DNA of 64,000 bases from Anaerolineales bacterium (GTDB taxonomy: Bacteria > Chloroflexota > Anaerolineae > Anaerolineales > Villigracilaceae). This document shows positions 35,126 to 42,666 of this stretch, piece by piece. The position numbers and the translations under genes were made by a program. The notes under the pieces were generated by a model. That model was not told where the DNA came from, searched no databases, and saw only the letters and a program-made list of their open reading frames with translations. Within the stretch, counting starts at the first letter, position 1, and each line of letters starts with the position of its first letter. The stretch spans positions 1 through 64,000 of the forward strand of contig JACMLM010000051.1 of the NCBI GenBank assembly GCA_014379595.1. The letters run 5' to 3'.

Positions 35126-35160
35126 AAACCGCAGGCGTGGCTCACCCTGCGGTTTTTGAT
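35126..35160 (+). terminator. terminator hairpin 1 after micro-ORF
   Basis: A 10-bp stem AAACCGCAGG / CCTGCGGTTT with a 10-nt loop, followed by TTGATTCTTT. It is 33 bases beyond the micro-ORF stop. Confidence 0.8.
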
Positions 35161-35169
35161 TCTTTCATC

Positions 35170-35202
35170 ATCGCAGGGCGCGCAACCCTGCGATTTTATT
35201 TG
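35170..35202 (+). terminator. terminator hairpin 2
   Basis: A 9-bp stem ATCGCAGGG / CCCTGCGAT with loop cgcgcaa, followed by TTTATTTG. It repeats the GCAGG sense of hairpin 1, and the two together give tandem termination before the RIO kinase gene. Confidence 0.7.
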
Positions 35203-35252
35203 CCGATTATTCGGCACTTCGTCCGCAGGAGATTTATACAGGAAAATAAATA

Positions 35253-36098
35253 ATGAAAATTGTTTTAAACAATTTGGATGTAGAAGACTTGGAAGTACAA
35301 AATTTCGTCAAGTTCAAAAGCAAAAAGCATAAGTTGAAAGGCAAACAAACGGTTACGCAGCTCGTTTCCCGCACTGAAAACGATGCAGACCCCAATTCAA
35401 AATTTGAGAACTCAGATCTAAATGCGCTCTCCAAAATGCGCTTTCTTGACGAGTTGATTTGCGGCATTAAAACGGGAAAAGAGGCTTCGGTTTTCCTGGG
35501 TAAAAATTCAGATGGATTAGTTGCGGTAAAAATATATACCGATCTGCGCGTGCGGTCATTCAAGCGTGATGGATCATATAGAGAAGGCAGGTTTATTGGT
35601 GATTCAAGGATAGAAAAGGCAATAGACCAGGGAAGCAAGGCGGGCCTCGATGCGCATCAGATACTATGGGTGCAAGAAGAGTTTAGGCAGATGAAACATC
35701 TTTATGCGCACGGTGTCAATGTACCGAAAGCAATTGCCGTCTACGGAATTTCGTTGATCATGGAATTTATCGGAGAGGAAAATGGAGATCCAGCACCGCG
35801 CATCTCTGATCTTAAACTGGAGCAGGATGAAGCGGAGGAAGCATTCAGCCAATCCGTTCAGAATCTCAAGTTGATTGTACAGTCAGGCAGAGTGCACGGC
35901 GATTATTCCACTTTTAATATTCTTTGGCACAATGAAAAAGCGGTCGTCATTGATTTTCCTCAGGTGATCGAATTTAAGAATAACCCAAATGCAGATACTT
36001 TCCTCGAAAGGGATGTCCACTCTTTATGCAAATCCTTCAGGAGGCAGGGTGTTAAATCCGATGATGCAAAAGTATTAAGAGAAATTCGAGCAGGCTAA
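35253..36098 (+). CDS. RIO-family protein kinase
   Basis: A 281-residue atypical kinase. It has a glycine-poor nucleotide loop (CGIKTGKEASVFLG), the Lys in VAVKIYTD, hinge IMEFIG, catalytic loop VHGDYSTFNILWHN (HGDYxxxN) and the metal-binding VVIDFPQ (DFPQ instead of DFG), all classic for RIO1/RIO2-type proteins. Length suits RIO1. Bacterial RIO kinases are known but their substrates are not. It follows two terminators, and no RBS is obvious beyond AGGAGAT at 35227. Confidence 0.93.
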   Translation: MKIVLNNLDVEDLEVQNFVKFKSKKHKLKGKQTVTQLVSRTENDADPNSKFENSDLNALSKMRFLDELICGIKTGKEASVFLGKNSDGLVAVKIYTDLRVRSFKRDGSYREGRFIGDSRIEKAIDQGSKAGLDAHQILWVQEEFRQMKHLYAHGVNVPKAIAVYGISLIMEFIGEENGDPAPRISDLKLEQDEAEEAFSQSVQNLKLIVQSGRVHGDYSTFNILWHNEKAVVIDFPQVIEFKNNPNADTFLERDVHSLCKSFRRQGVKSDDAKVLREIRAG

Positions 36099-36166
36099 AA
36101 CGAGAAAAAAAAGGGAACAAGCATGAGCAGCTGCGACGAAAGATGGACATCGCTGCTGTTTCATAA

Positions 36167-36195
36167 TTGACGAAATAGAATTTGTGTTCTAAAAT
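36167..36195 (+). promoter_or_regulatory. consensus promoter with LexA-type dyad (DinB gene)
   Basis: TTGACG (36167-36172), a 17-base spacer and TAAAAT (36190-36195). The dyad TAGAA-TTTGTG-TTCTA (36176-36191) begins exactly 4 bases after -35 and ends in the first two bases of -10, the same register as at 33735. Confidence 0.7.
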
Positions 36196-36249
36196 AAAAA
36201 TGTCTTTATTTCATCGTTCTTAGACGAAACTTGCACAAGGAGGAACACA

Positions 36250-36765
36250 ATGGACAAAATCGATGTACATCAGGATATGACCCTGCCCCAGGTTTTCTAC
36301 AGTGAGTGGAAGCGCTATCAGGATCAAATTAAGGAGGCGATCGCACCGCTCACCGCCGACCAGCTTCGATTGTGTGCTGCGCCGAATCTACGCCCATTGG
36401 GAGAGAATGTCGCTCACATCATCGCGACGCGAGTAGGGTGGTTCAACAACTACATGGATGAAAATGACCCGCAGATTGACCCACTCAGGTCGTGGGATGA
36501 TCCGGATCTACCTCAGCCTGAGCGCAGTGCCGCTGAATTGGTCGCAGGCTTGGATGCATCATGGCAGTTTATGCAGGATCGTCTTAATCGCTGGACTCCC
36601 GCTGATCTGGCACACACTTTTCCCCACGATGACCCAGAGTGGCGCGACAGCCACGTAACCTCGCGAAGTTGGGTGATATGGCATGTGTTGGAACATGACC
36701 TGCATCATGGAGGCGAAGTCTCTTTGACACTCGGCATACACGGACTGCAAGCCCCGCAACTATAA
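36250..36765 (+). CDS. DinB family protein
   Basis: A 171-residue DinB/YfiT-like four-helix protein. The three metal-binding histidines are visible as VAHIIATRVGW (about residue 56) and WHVLEHDLHHGGEVSL (about residues 138-153). The family includes thiol-dependent transferases; the founder was named for DNA-damage induction in Bacillus. AGGAGGAACAC precedes the start, and the promoter at 36167 carries a LexA-like operator. Confidence 0.93.
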   Translation: MDKIDVHQDMTLPQVFYSEWKRYQDQIKEAIAPLTADQLRLCAAPNLRPLGENVAHIIATRVGWFNNYMDENDPQIDPLRSWDDPDLPQPERSAAELVAGLDASWQFMQDRLNRWTPADLAHTFPHDDPEWRDSHVTSRSWVIWHVLEHDLHHGGEVSLTLGIHGLQAPQL

Positions 36766-36820
36766 GGTTTTATCCCTAAATAGCTAAAGACATCATATTC
36801 ATAAAGGAGAATTTATAAAA

Positions 36821-37213
36821 ATGAAAGACTCTATAGAACAGGATAAATCCATTGTGGCAGCGCTTGATACTGAATATCAACTTGCCGTTGAAAATAATGA
36901 TGTTGAAACAATGGGCCGCATTTTAGCCGACGATTTTATATTAGCGCTCGGAGATGGAACAGTTATCACAAGAGATGAACTTCTTACGTCAGCAAAAAAT
37001 AAAGATGTAATATATGAATATCAGGATGATTCGAAACAAACTGTACGAATCTGGGGTGACACTGCTATTATTACTGCTTTGCTCCGATCTAAAGGTACAG
37101 AAAATGGAAAGCCTTTTGAGCATAAACTTTGGTTTAGTGACGTTTATGTCCGTACCCAATCTGGCTGGCGATACGCATTTGGGCAGGCATCACTGAAACT
37201 TCCAAAAGAATAG
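36821..37213 (+). CDS. NTF2-like (DUF4440) protein
   Basis: A 130-residue protein with EYQLAVENNDVETMGRILADDFILALGDGTVITRDELL, the usual pattern of SnoaL/DUF4440 proteins, and the closing SDVYVRTQSGWRYAFGQ. RBS AAAGGAGAAT. It is 55 bases from the DinB gene and might be co-transcribed. Function unknown. Confidence 0.85.
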   Translation: MKDSIEQDKSIVAALDTEYQLAVENNDVETMGRILADDFILALGDGTVITRDELLTSAKNKDVIYEYQDDSKQTVRIWGDTAIITALLRSKGTENGKPFEHKLWFSDVYVRTQSGWRYAFGQASLKLPKE

Positions 37214-37234
37214 CCATTAAGGAGTAATAGCCTC

Positions 37235-37849
37235 ATGCGCAAACTCATTGTCAGCAACTTTGTCACATTGGATGGCTTTTACGAAGGCAAGGACAAAAGC
37301 ATCAACTCACTATATGACTACTATCACGAAGACTATCATGGTGATGATAGCTTCGATTTCTATAATGTTGAACGGGTGCGTTCAGCCGATTTCCTACTCT
37401 TGAGCCGTAATGCTTTTTTAGGTAACAAAGAGTATTGGACGAGTGTACCCAACAACCCTAATGCCACCGATATCAGACGTGAAACTGCAGAGCTATTCAA
37501 GTCCATCGAGAAGATCGTTATTTCAGATAATCTGACCACAGCAGAATTGGCACCCTGGGAAAACACGCGCATCATCAAACGAGCAGATGCATACAAAGAG
37601 ATCGCCGCGCTCAAAGAGCAATCCGGTAAAGATATCCTCGTGATCTTGAGCCGCCTGCTCTGGAACGACCTTTTGGTTCATGATCTGGTAGACGAACTGC
37701 ACCTTACGTTTTTTCCATTGATCGGAGGCACAGGCATACCGATATTTGAAGGTCGCCCACCAGTGTCACTCAAGCTGATCGAAACCCGCACATGGGAAGG
37801 CTCAGGCAATGTCCTCACCCGTTGGGAAGTAAGTCGCCCGAAGTCGTAG
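37235..37849 (+). CDS. RibD C-terminal (dihydrofolate reductase-like) protein
   Basis: A 204-residue YyaP/YwjB-like protein of the riboflavin-specific deaminase-reductase C-terminal fold. The start [18 protein letters not shown] (bases 37235 on), [22 protein letters not shown] and [31 protein letters not shown] are typical. It would bind NADPH and a pterin-like or pyrimidine substrate; the specific reaction is unknown. AAGGAGTAATAG is the RBS region. Confidence 0.9.
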   Translation: MRKLIVSNFVTLDGFYEGKDKSINSLYDYYHEDYHGDDSFDFYNVERVRSADFLLLSRNAFLGNKEYWTSVPNNPNATDIRRETAELFKSIEKIVISDNLTTAELAPWENTRIIKRADAYKEIAALKEQSGKDILVILSRLLWNDLLVHDLVDELHLTFFPLIGGTGIPIFEGRPPVSLKLIETRTWEGSGNVLTRWEVSRPKS

Positions 37850-37866
37850 CAAGACATTGTCAATTC

Positions 37867-38376
37867 ATGAAAGAAATTGAGCGCATTCTTAAGCTTGATC
37901 ATGCAGGAGAATACGGAGCCATTAATATTTACTCCGCACAGCTTCTAATCGCTCGCCTTTTTTACAAAGACATCGTTTCAAAATTAGAAGTAATGCTTTC
38001 GCACGAAGAAGAGCACTATAAAACGTTCAATAATCTACTAATTACTCGCTCAATGCATCCTTTTAGTGTAATCAATTTGTGGGCAGTCGGCGGCTTTGCT
38101 ATGGGGTTGGCCACTGCTATTATTGGCCACAATGCGATCTGGGTTTGCACTGATGCTGTTGAAACTACAGTTTTATATCATCTTGAATGGCAATTAAATT
38201 TTTTAAAGGAGCATGACCTTGAAGTTCATGCAGCTGTCTCAAGTATTATCGCTGACAAAGAATTACATCAAGAATTTGGCCAGAGTAACGGCAGTCACTC
38301 ATTAATATATAAACCAGTTTTCTTCATCATTAAAAAATCAACTGAATTTGCAATTTGGATTTCTAGAAGGCTGTAA
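37867..38376 (+). CDS. COQ7-like di-iron protein
   Basis: A 169-residue ferritin-fold protein of the COQ7 family (DHAGEYGAINIYSAQL, LSHEEEHYKTFNNLL, DAVETTVLYHLEWQL, IIADKELHQEF), in which the four ExxH-type elements would hold a di-iron site. In known enzymes this hydroxylates demethoxyubiquinone. Ubiquinone is not expected in this phylum, so the native substrate may differ. The ATG at 37867 gives the family's conserved start; no RBS is clear. Confidence 0.82.
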   Translation: MKEIERILKLDHAGEYGAINIYSAQLLIARLFYKDIVSKLEVMLSHEEEHYKTFNNLLITRSMHPFSVINLWAVGGFAMGLATAIIGHNAIWVCTDAVETTVLYHLEWQLNFLKEHDLEVHAAVSSIIADKELHQEFGQSNGSHSLIYKPVFFIIKKSTEFAIWISRRL

Positions 38377-38395
38377 ATTTAACAGGAGGCAGCAA

Positions 38396-38839
38396 GTGCA
38401 AAAGCAATTAAATAGTTCAGTACAAATTTCATGGTTTTATACACAATCTCCTTCAAAGCTTTGGCAAGCTTGGACAGATCCTTCAGCAGTAAAATTGTGG
38501 TTTGGCTCTGATCCAAATGGAAAAGTTTTAGATGCCAACCTTGATGTAAGTGTTGATGGCTTCTTTAGAGTGACATTTGCAAATTCAGATGGAGCCGAAT
38601 TCACTTGTAAGGGAAAATATAAAGAGATCGAATTAAATAAGATGCTGGTTTTTACGTGGGGTTGGGAAGATCGACCTGCCATCATGGAATTGGTGTCTGT
38701 GAATTTTGAAATAGAAAAAGATGGAACTCTAATGCTTTTTGAGCATCAGAACATTGATCAGAACTCGGCTCATAATTATGAAGAAGGTTGGAGAAGTACA
38801 TTTACAAAGCTTGAAAAAGCACTAGATCAATTGAGCTGA
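38396..38839 (+). CDS. AHSA1/SRPBCC protein
   Basis: A 147-residue Bet v1-like protein (SVQISWFYTQSPSKLWQAWTDPSAVKLWFG and FTWGWEDRPAIMELVSVNFEIEKDGTLMLFEHQ). These bind hydrophobic ligands or co-chaperone Hsp90. The GTG at 38396 is used because AGGAGG lies 6 bases before it. It follows the COQ7-like gene with 19 bases between. Confidence 0.85.
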   Translation: MQKQLNSSVQISWFYTQSPSKLWQAWTDPSAVKLWFGSDPNGKVLDANLDVSVDGFFRVTFANSDGAEFTCKGKYKEIELNKMLVFTWGWEDRPAIMELVSVNFEIEKDGTLMLFEHQNIDQNSAHNYEEGWRSTFTKLEKALDQLS

Positions 38840-38997
38840 AAGTTGTAATAACAACTGTAACGGAGATTATCGAAACTAGCGACACAACTTTTGAATACAT
38901 CCCATCTCACTCGGAGCGAGAGGGCGGGTTGTTCTTTACTATGGATCCGAGACAATATGAATTGCAGCTTCGAGCAACAGGATATGAGAAGCCTTGA
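38836..38997 (+). pseudogene. possible gene remnant, ~54 codons
   Basis: An open stretch without a proper start, in another frame than the preceding gene, ends at a TGA at 38995. It reads KVVITTVTEIIETSDTTFEY and finishes MDPRQYELQLRATGYEKP, with a mixed, coding-like residue pattern. The family is not recognised. It may be the tail of a lost gene, or just an open frame. Confidence 0.25.
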
Positions 38998-39115
38998 AGT
39001 CGCTTCTCTATGACATGCATCTCATCCGCTTCGCCGGCTCTAAGATGAATATAGCTGCTGCGGCGATCGGCGCAGAAGACTTAAAACGGCGAAAGCTGGA
39101 AAAGGAGGTATCAAA

Positions 39116-39922
39116 ATGAAATCCTACGATGATGATCTCAGCAAGTTTGAAGCGGAGGGTGCTGTACCTTTGCCAATCACAAGTGACCAAGGCACCGTCG
39201 AAAACAACGGTGCCCGTATCTGGTACGCAACGTATGGTGTCGGTTCGCCCGTGATTCTGCTTCATGGCGGACTCGGCCATAGTGGCAATTGGGGTTATCA
39301 AGTGCCCGAGCTGGTGAGGAGCGGCTACCGTGCCATTTTGATAGATAGCCGTGGCCACGGTCGTAGCACGCGCGACACCCAACCCTACACGTATGAGTTG
39401 ATGGCATCCGACGTTTCAGCCGTGATGGATGCATTAAATCTTGAAAAAGCAGCCATGGTAGGCTGGAGTGATGGCGCATGCACAGCATTGATACTTGCTT
39501 CAAACACGCCTACACGAGTTGCAGGCGTGTTTTTCTTTGCATGTAACATGGACCCGAGTGGAACAAAGGAGTTTGAATTCACCCCAATTCTCGGACGATG
39601 TATAGGCCGACACAAGAAGGACTACGCACAGCTATCGGTCACCCCAGACCAATTCGATGAGTTTTCCGATGCAGTCGGACTCATGCAAAAAACGCAACCC
39701 AATTATTCGGCGAATGATCTGGCTCAGATCAGCGTGCCAGTGGCGATTGTCCATAGCGAGTATGATGAATTCATTAAGCGTGAGCACGCCGAATATCTCG
39801 CTCACAACATTCCTAATGCAGAGTTTATCTATCTTCCTGATGTCGGTCACTTCGCACCGCTGCAAAGGCCCGATCAATTCAATAATGTAATGCTTGAATT
39901 TCTCAGCAAAGTTCTACCTTGA
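39116..39922 (+). CDS. alpha/beta hydrolase
   Basis: A 268-residue alpha/beta-fold hydrolase. The oxyanion motif VILLHGGLGHSGNW lies at about residue 49, the nucleophile elbow GWSDG (Ser) at about residue 120, the acidic residue in VHSEYDEFI, and the catalytic His in LPDVGHFAPLQRPDQF. AAAAGGAGGTATCAAA is a strong RBS. It stands between the AHSA1-like gene and a methyltransferase. Substrate is not predictable. Confidence 0.93.
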   Translation: MKSYDDDLSKFEAEGAVPLPITSDQGTVENNGARIWYATYGVGSPVILLHGGLGHSGNWGYQVPELVRSGYRAILIDSRGHGRSTRDTQPYTYELMASDVSAVMDALNLEKAAMVGWSDGACTALILASNTPTRVAGVFFFACNMDPSGTKEFEFTPILGRCIGRHKKDYAQLSVTPDQFDEFSDAVGLMQKTQPNYSANDLAQISVPVAIVHSEYDEFIKREHAEYLAHNIPNAEFIYLPDVGHFAPLQRPDQFNNVMLEFLSKVLP

Positions 39923-40002
39923 GGCAATTCAGTAAGTAAGGAGTGCACACGCACGGACGCAGCAGCAGATACAAACAGCCTGATTCTAAATGGAGGATTC
40001 TC

Positions 40003-40569
40003 TTGACAAGGTATTTCGGAGCACTGACAATCCTACTAATGATTGGAATGGTAATAACCCGAGTGTGGTTAATGAAAAGCAAAGGAATAGAAGCGATGAA
40101 GTTCGGGAAAATAGACAAGACAGATTTCTTGATTCCCCCGTTCGCTTTTTTCTATTTCTATAACGTGTTTGCCGCCGCATTTAATTTTCCTGCCGTAAGC
40201 ACGCAAGAATTCTTCCACTCTGAGACAATCCGCTGGATTGGAGTATTTTTCTGCCTGGCTGGTCTATCGATCTTATTGTGGAGTCTGATTTCTTTTGGTC
40301 AAAGTTTTCGTATTGGTATAGATAAAGATCAACCTGACAAACTCATAACCACTGGTATATTTGCTTTTAGTCGTAATCCCATTTATGTGGCATTTGCGTT
40401 TATCCTGCTTGGCCAGTTCCTGATATTCTCAAATTGGATACTTCTGATCTATCTTGTCGCAGCTGTATGGCTTTTCCATCGTCAAGTGCTACGCGAAGAA
40501 GACTATTTAAAGACGCATTACGGGACGGAGTACCCGGAGTATTGCAATCAAGTAAAAAGATATTTATGA
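40003..40569 (+). CDS. ICMT-like membrane methyltransferase
   Basis: A 188-residue protein with four or five helices and the isoprenylcysteine methyltransferase signature: TGIFAFSRNPIYVAFAFILLGQFLIFSNW and LREEDYLKTHYGTEYPEYCNQVKRYL. The TTG at 40003 is used because TGGAGG is 6 bases before it; the longer frame from 39943 has no RBS. The acceptor is unknown. Confidence 0.88.
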   Translation: MTRYFGALTILLMIGMVITRVWLMKSKGIEAMKFGKIDKTDFLIPPFAFFYFYNVFAAAFNFPAVSTQEFFHSETIRWIGVFFCLAGLSILLWSLISFGQSFRIGIDKDQPDKLITTGIFAFSRNPIYVAFAFILLGQFLIFSNWILLIYLVAAVWLFHRQVLREEDYLKTHYGTEYPEYCNQVKRYL

Positions 40570-40611
40570 AAAGATTGAAGCCAATAAATATAAAAAATAG
40601 AAAGGATATGT

Positions 40612-41070
40612 ATGGCTACGCTCTTTCTAATTTGCGGCTTGCCCGGCTCAGGCAAGACCACGCTTGCGAAGCAACTTGAGCATTCACTCCCAGCGTTGAG
40701 ATTATGCCCTGATGAATGGATCGCGCCGCTTCTCACAGACTCCACAGATACTGTGGAACTTGACCGCCTTCGTACACCAGTTGAGTCCGTGCAGTGGAAG
40801 GTCGCTAAACGCGCTCTTATCCTTGGCATCAATGTAATATTGGAAAATGGGTTTTGGTCGCGAGATGAGCGTGCAAGCTATAGGTCACAAGCAGAAGAGC
40901 TGGGTGCTCACGTTGAATTGCGATTTCTAGATGTTAGTCGTGATGAATTATGGACTAGGTTATCAAAGCGCAATGAGAATTTACCTGCGGGAACATTTGC
41001 TGTCAGAAAAGATCAGCTTGACTTGTGGTTAAGTTGGTTTGAACCTCCAACAGCTGATGAGCTTGGTTGA
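40612..41070 (+). CDS. P-loop kinase (AAA_33/ATP-dependent)
   Basis: A 152-residue nucleotide-binding protein. Walker A is LICGLPGSGKTTLAKQ at the N-terminus. The following DEWIAPLL and LENGFWSRDERASYRSQAEELG fit the zeta-toxin/AAA_33-type small kinases that phosphorylate sugars, nucleosides or antibiotics. AAAGGATATGT precedes the start. Specific substrate unknown. Confidence 0.88.
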   Translation: MATLFLICGLPGSGKTTLAKQLEHSLPALRLCPDEWIAPLLTDSTDTVELDRLRTPVESVQWKVAKRALILGINVILENGFWSRDERASYRSQAEELGAHVELRFLDVSRDELWTRLSKRNENLPAGTFAVRKDQLDLWLSWFEPPTADELG

Positions 41071-41082
41071 CAGTCAAAAGGT

Positions 41083-41844
41083 CTATCGCTTTACATCCAC
41101 CCCTGTAACTCTTGAAGCTACACGATGAAGAAGTAAAGTGGGCAATATTAAGATAATATGCAAAGCAACACTTAAGCCAAATAAAGTAGCTACTGCACCC
41201 AGGAAATCACTTAATACTGGAGCAAGGTTATTCAGCATCCATGTGCCTGCACCAGTAAAGAGCGCCAAAGCGAACAAACCTGCAGCCCATACCCCAAGTG
41301 GAAGCCAAGCATGGCGGTCTGACTCAGAAGGCATCATAGTACTGGAAACTGCAAAAGCAAGATAAAACCACAGATAAAAATCCTTCACCTGCGGTAATAA
41401 TTTCAATCCCATCCAAAATAAATCGATCTGGCCGCTTTCCAACATATCCAACAATATAGCGAATTCCAAACGATTCAATGCAGCATATGCAATAAATAAT
41501 GAACCCATGATCAACGGTGCAAGTCCGATCAAAGAGTCGCGAAATACATCTGCTGTTTCAGTTTCTACAAATCCCATTTGTAAGCGCCCATCGGGCAGTG
41601 AAGTTGGAAAAAGCGAAAATTTTCCTGTGCGAACACCCAACAACTTTGCCATGAGAAAATGACTCAACTCATGCAGGAATACGCCAGGAAAAAACAATAC
41701 CGAGAACAGACCGATGGTCAATTGCCGATTGCGTGTGACGATCAATATAACTGCCTGTATCTCACGATGCAAAAACCGCTGGAGAAATACCAGCGGCAGA
41801 AGCATTAAGAAAAACCAGAATAGTCCAGAGAAGGATGTAAACAT
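41083..41844 (-). CDS. integral membrane metalloprotease-like protein (M50-type HELSH)
   Basis: A 253-residue protein with about five hydrophobic regions and a zinc motif HELSH at residues 58-62 in FPGVFLHELSHFLMAKLLGV, as in site-2 proteases of family M50. The usual later NPDG motif is not seen, so the third ligand is uncertain; it may be one of the M50-like proteins with a shifted active site. It would cleave substrates within the membrane. Confidence 0.75.
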   Translation of the reverse strand: MFTSFSGLFWFFLMLLPLVFLQRFLHREIQAVILIVTRNRQLTIGLFSVLFFPGVFLHELSHFLMAKLLGVRTGKFSLFPTSLPDGRLQMGFVETETADVFRDSLIGLAPLIMGSLFIAYAALNRLEFAILLDMLESGQIDLFWMGLKLLPQVKDFYLWFYLAFAVSSTMMPSESDRHAWLPLGVWAAGLFALALFTGAGTWMLNNLAPVLSDFLGAVATLFGLSVALHIILILPTLLLHRVASRVTGVDVKR

Positions 41845-41900
41845 GGGAATGGACTACAAGACCATCTACATGGTCATCGTCTATATCTATCTTTTATAAT

Positions 41901-42659
41901 TTATTGTGCAGCAGCTTTTGTAATGGCAGCAAATTCATCTATTTTCAAACTGGCTCCCCCAACGAGTGCGCCATCAATATCAGGCTGACCGAAGAATTCG
42001 GTAGCATTGGATGAAGTAACAGAGCCACCGTATAAAACACGGATAGCCTGCGACGTTTCATTTCCAAATAACTCGGCAAGTGCAGGTCGAATGACATCTT
42101 TCACAACTGCATTCGCTTCTTCACCGTTGGACGCCTTGCCTGTTCCAATTGCCCAGACAGGTTCATAGGCGACGACAATGCGCGGGGCGAAGGTGGGAGA
42201 TACGTCCCTGAGACTCAAGCTCGTTTGTTTAGAAACAACTTCACGGGTAAGTTTTGATTCGTATTGATCCAGCGTTTCGCCGACACAAACGATCGGAGTC
42301 AAATCAATAGATTGGGCGGAGATCAGCTTCCGATTCACGATCTCATCTGTTTCGCCAAAATAAGCGCGCCGTTCAGAATGGCCGAGGATGACATAGCCGC
42401 ATAACTCTTTTACCATTGCGGGAGAAACCTCACCAGTGAAGGCGCCTTTCTCCTCCCAATGCATGTTCTGTGCACCGAGGCCAATGCCCGAACCTTCGAG
42501 CAGCTTGAATGCATCCATCAATGACATGAAGGGCGGGCATAAAACCTTTTCCACATCGCTGATCACCCGCAATTCCGCGCTCATCTTCGTAATGAGATCG
42601 CGTGCTTCTGCGATGGTTTTATTCATTTTCCAATTACCGGCAACAAATGGTTTTCGCAT
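41901..42659 (-). CDS. tpiA: triosephosphate isomerase
   Basis: A 252-residue TIM barrel enzyme that interconverts dihydroxyacetone phosphate and glyceraldehyde 3-phosphate. Catalytic features: NWKMN (Asn and Lys near residue 11), LGHSERR (electrophilic His), VAYEPVWAIGTG (catalytic Glu) and the phosphate loop YGGSV. Length is standard. It starts 7 bases after the stop of the protein kinase gene on the same strand, with AGGAAAAAT before its ATG. pgk and gap lie 5-7 kb away. Confidence 0.98.
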   Translation of the reverse strand: MRKPFVAGNWKMNKTIAEARDLITKMSAELRVISDVEKVLCPPFMSLMDAFKLLEGSGIGLGAQNMHWEEKGAFTGEVSPAMVKELCGYVILGHSERRAYFGETDEIVNRKLISAQSIDLTPIVCVGETLDQYESKLTREVVSKQTSLSLRDVSPTFAPRIVVAYEPVWAIGTGKASNGEEANAVVKDVIRPALAELFGNETSQAIRVLYGGSVTSSNATEFFGQPDIDGALVGGASLKIDEFAAITKAAAQ

Positions 42660-42666
42660 ATTTTTC

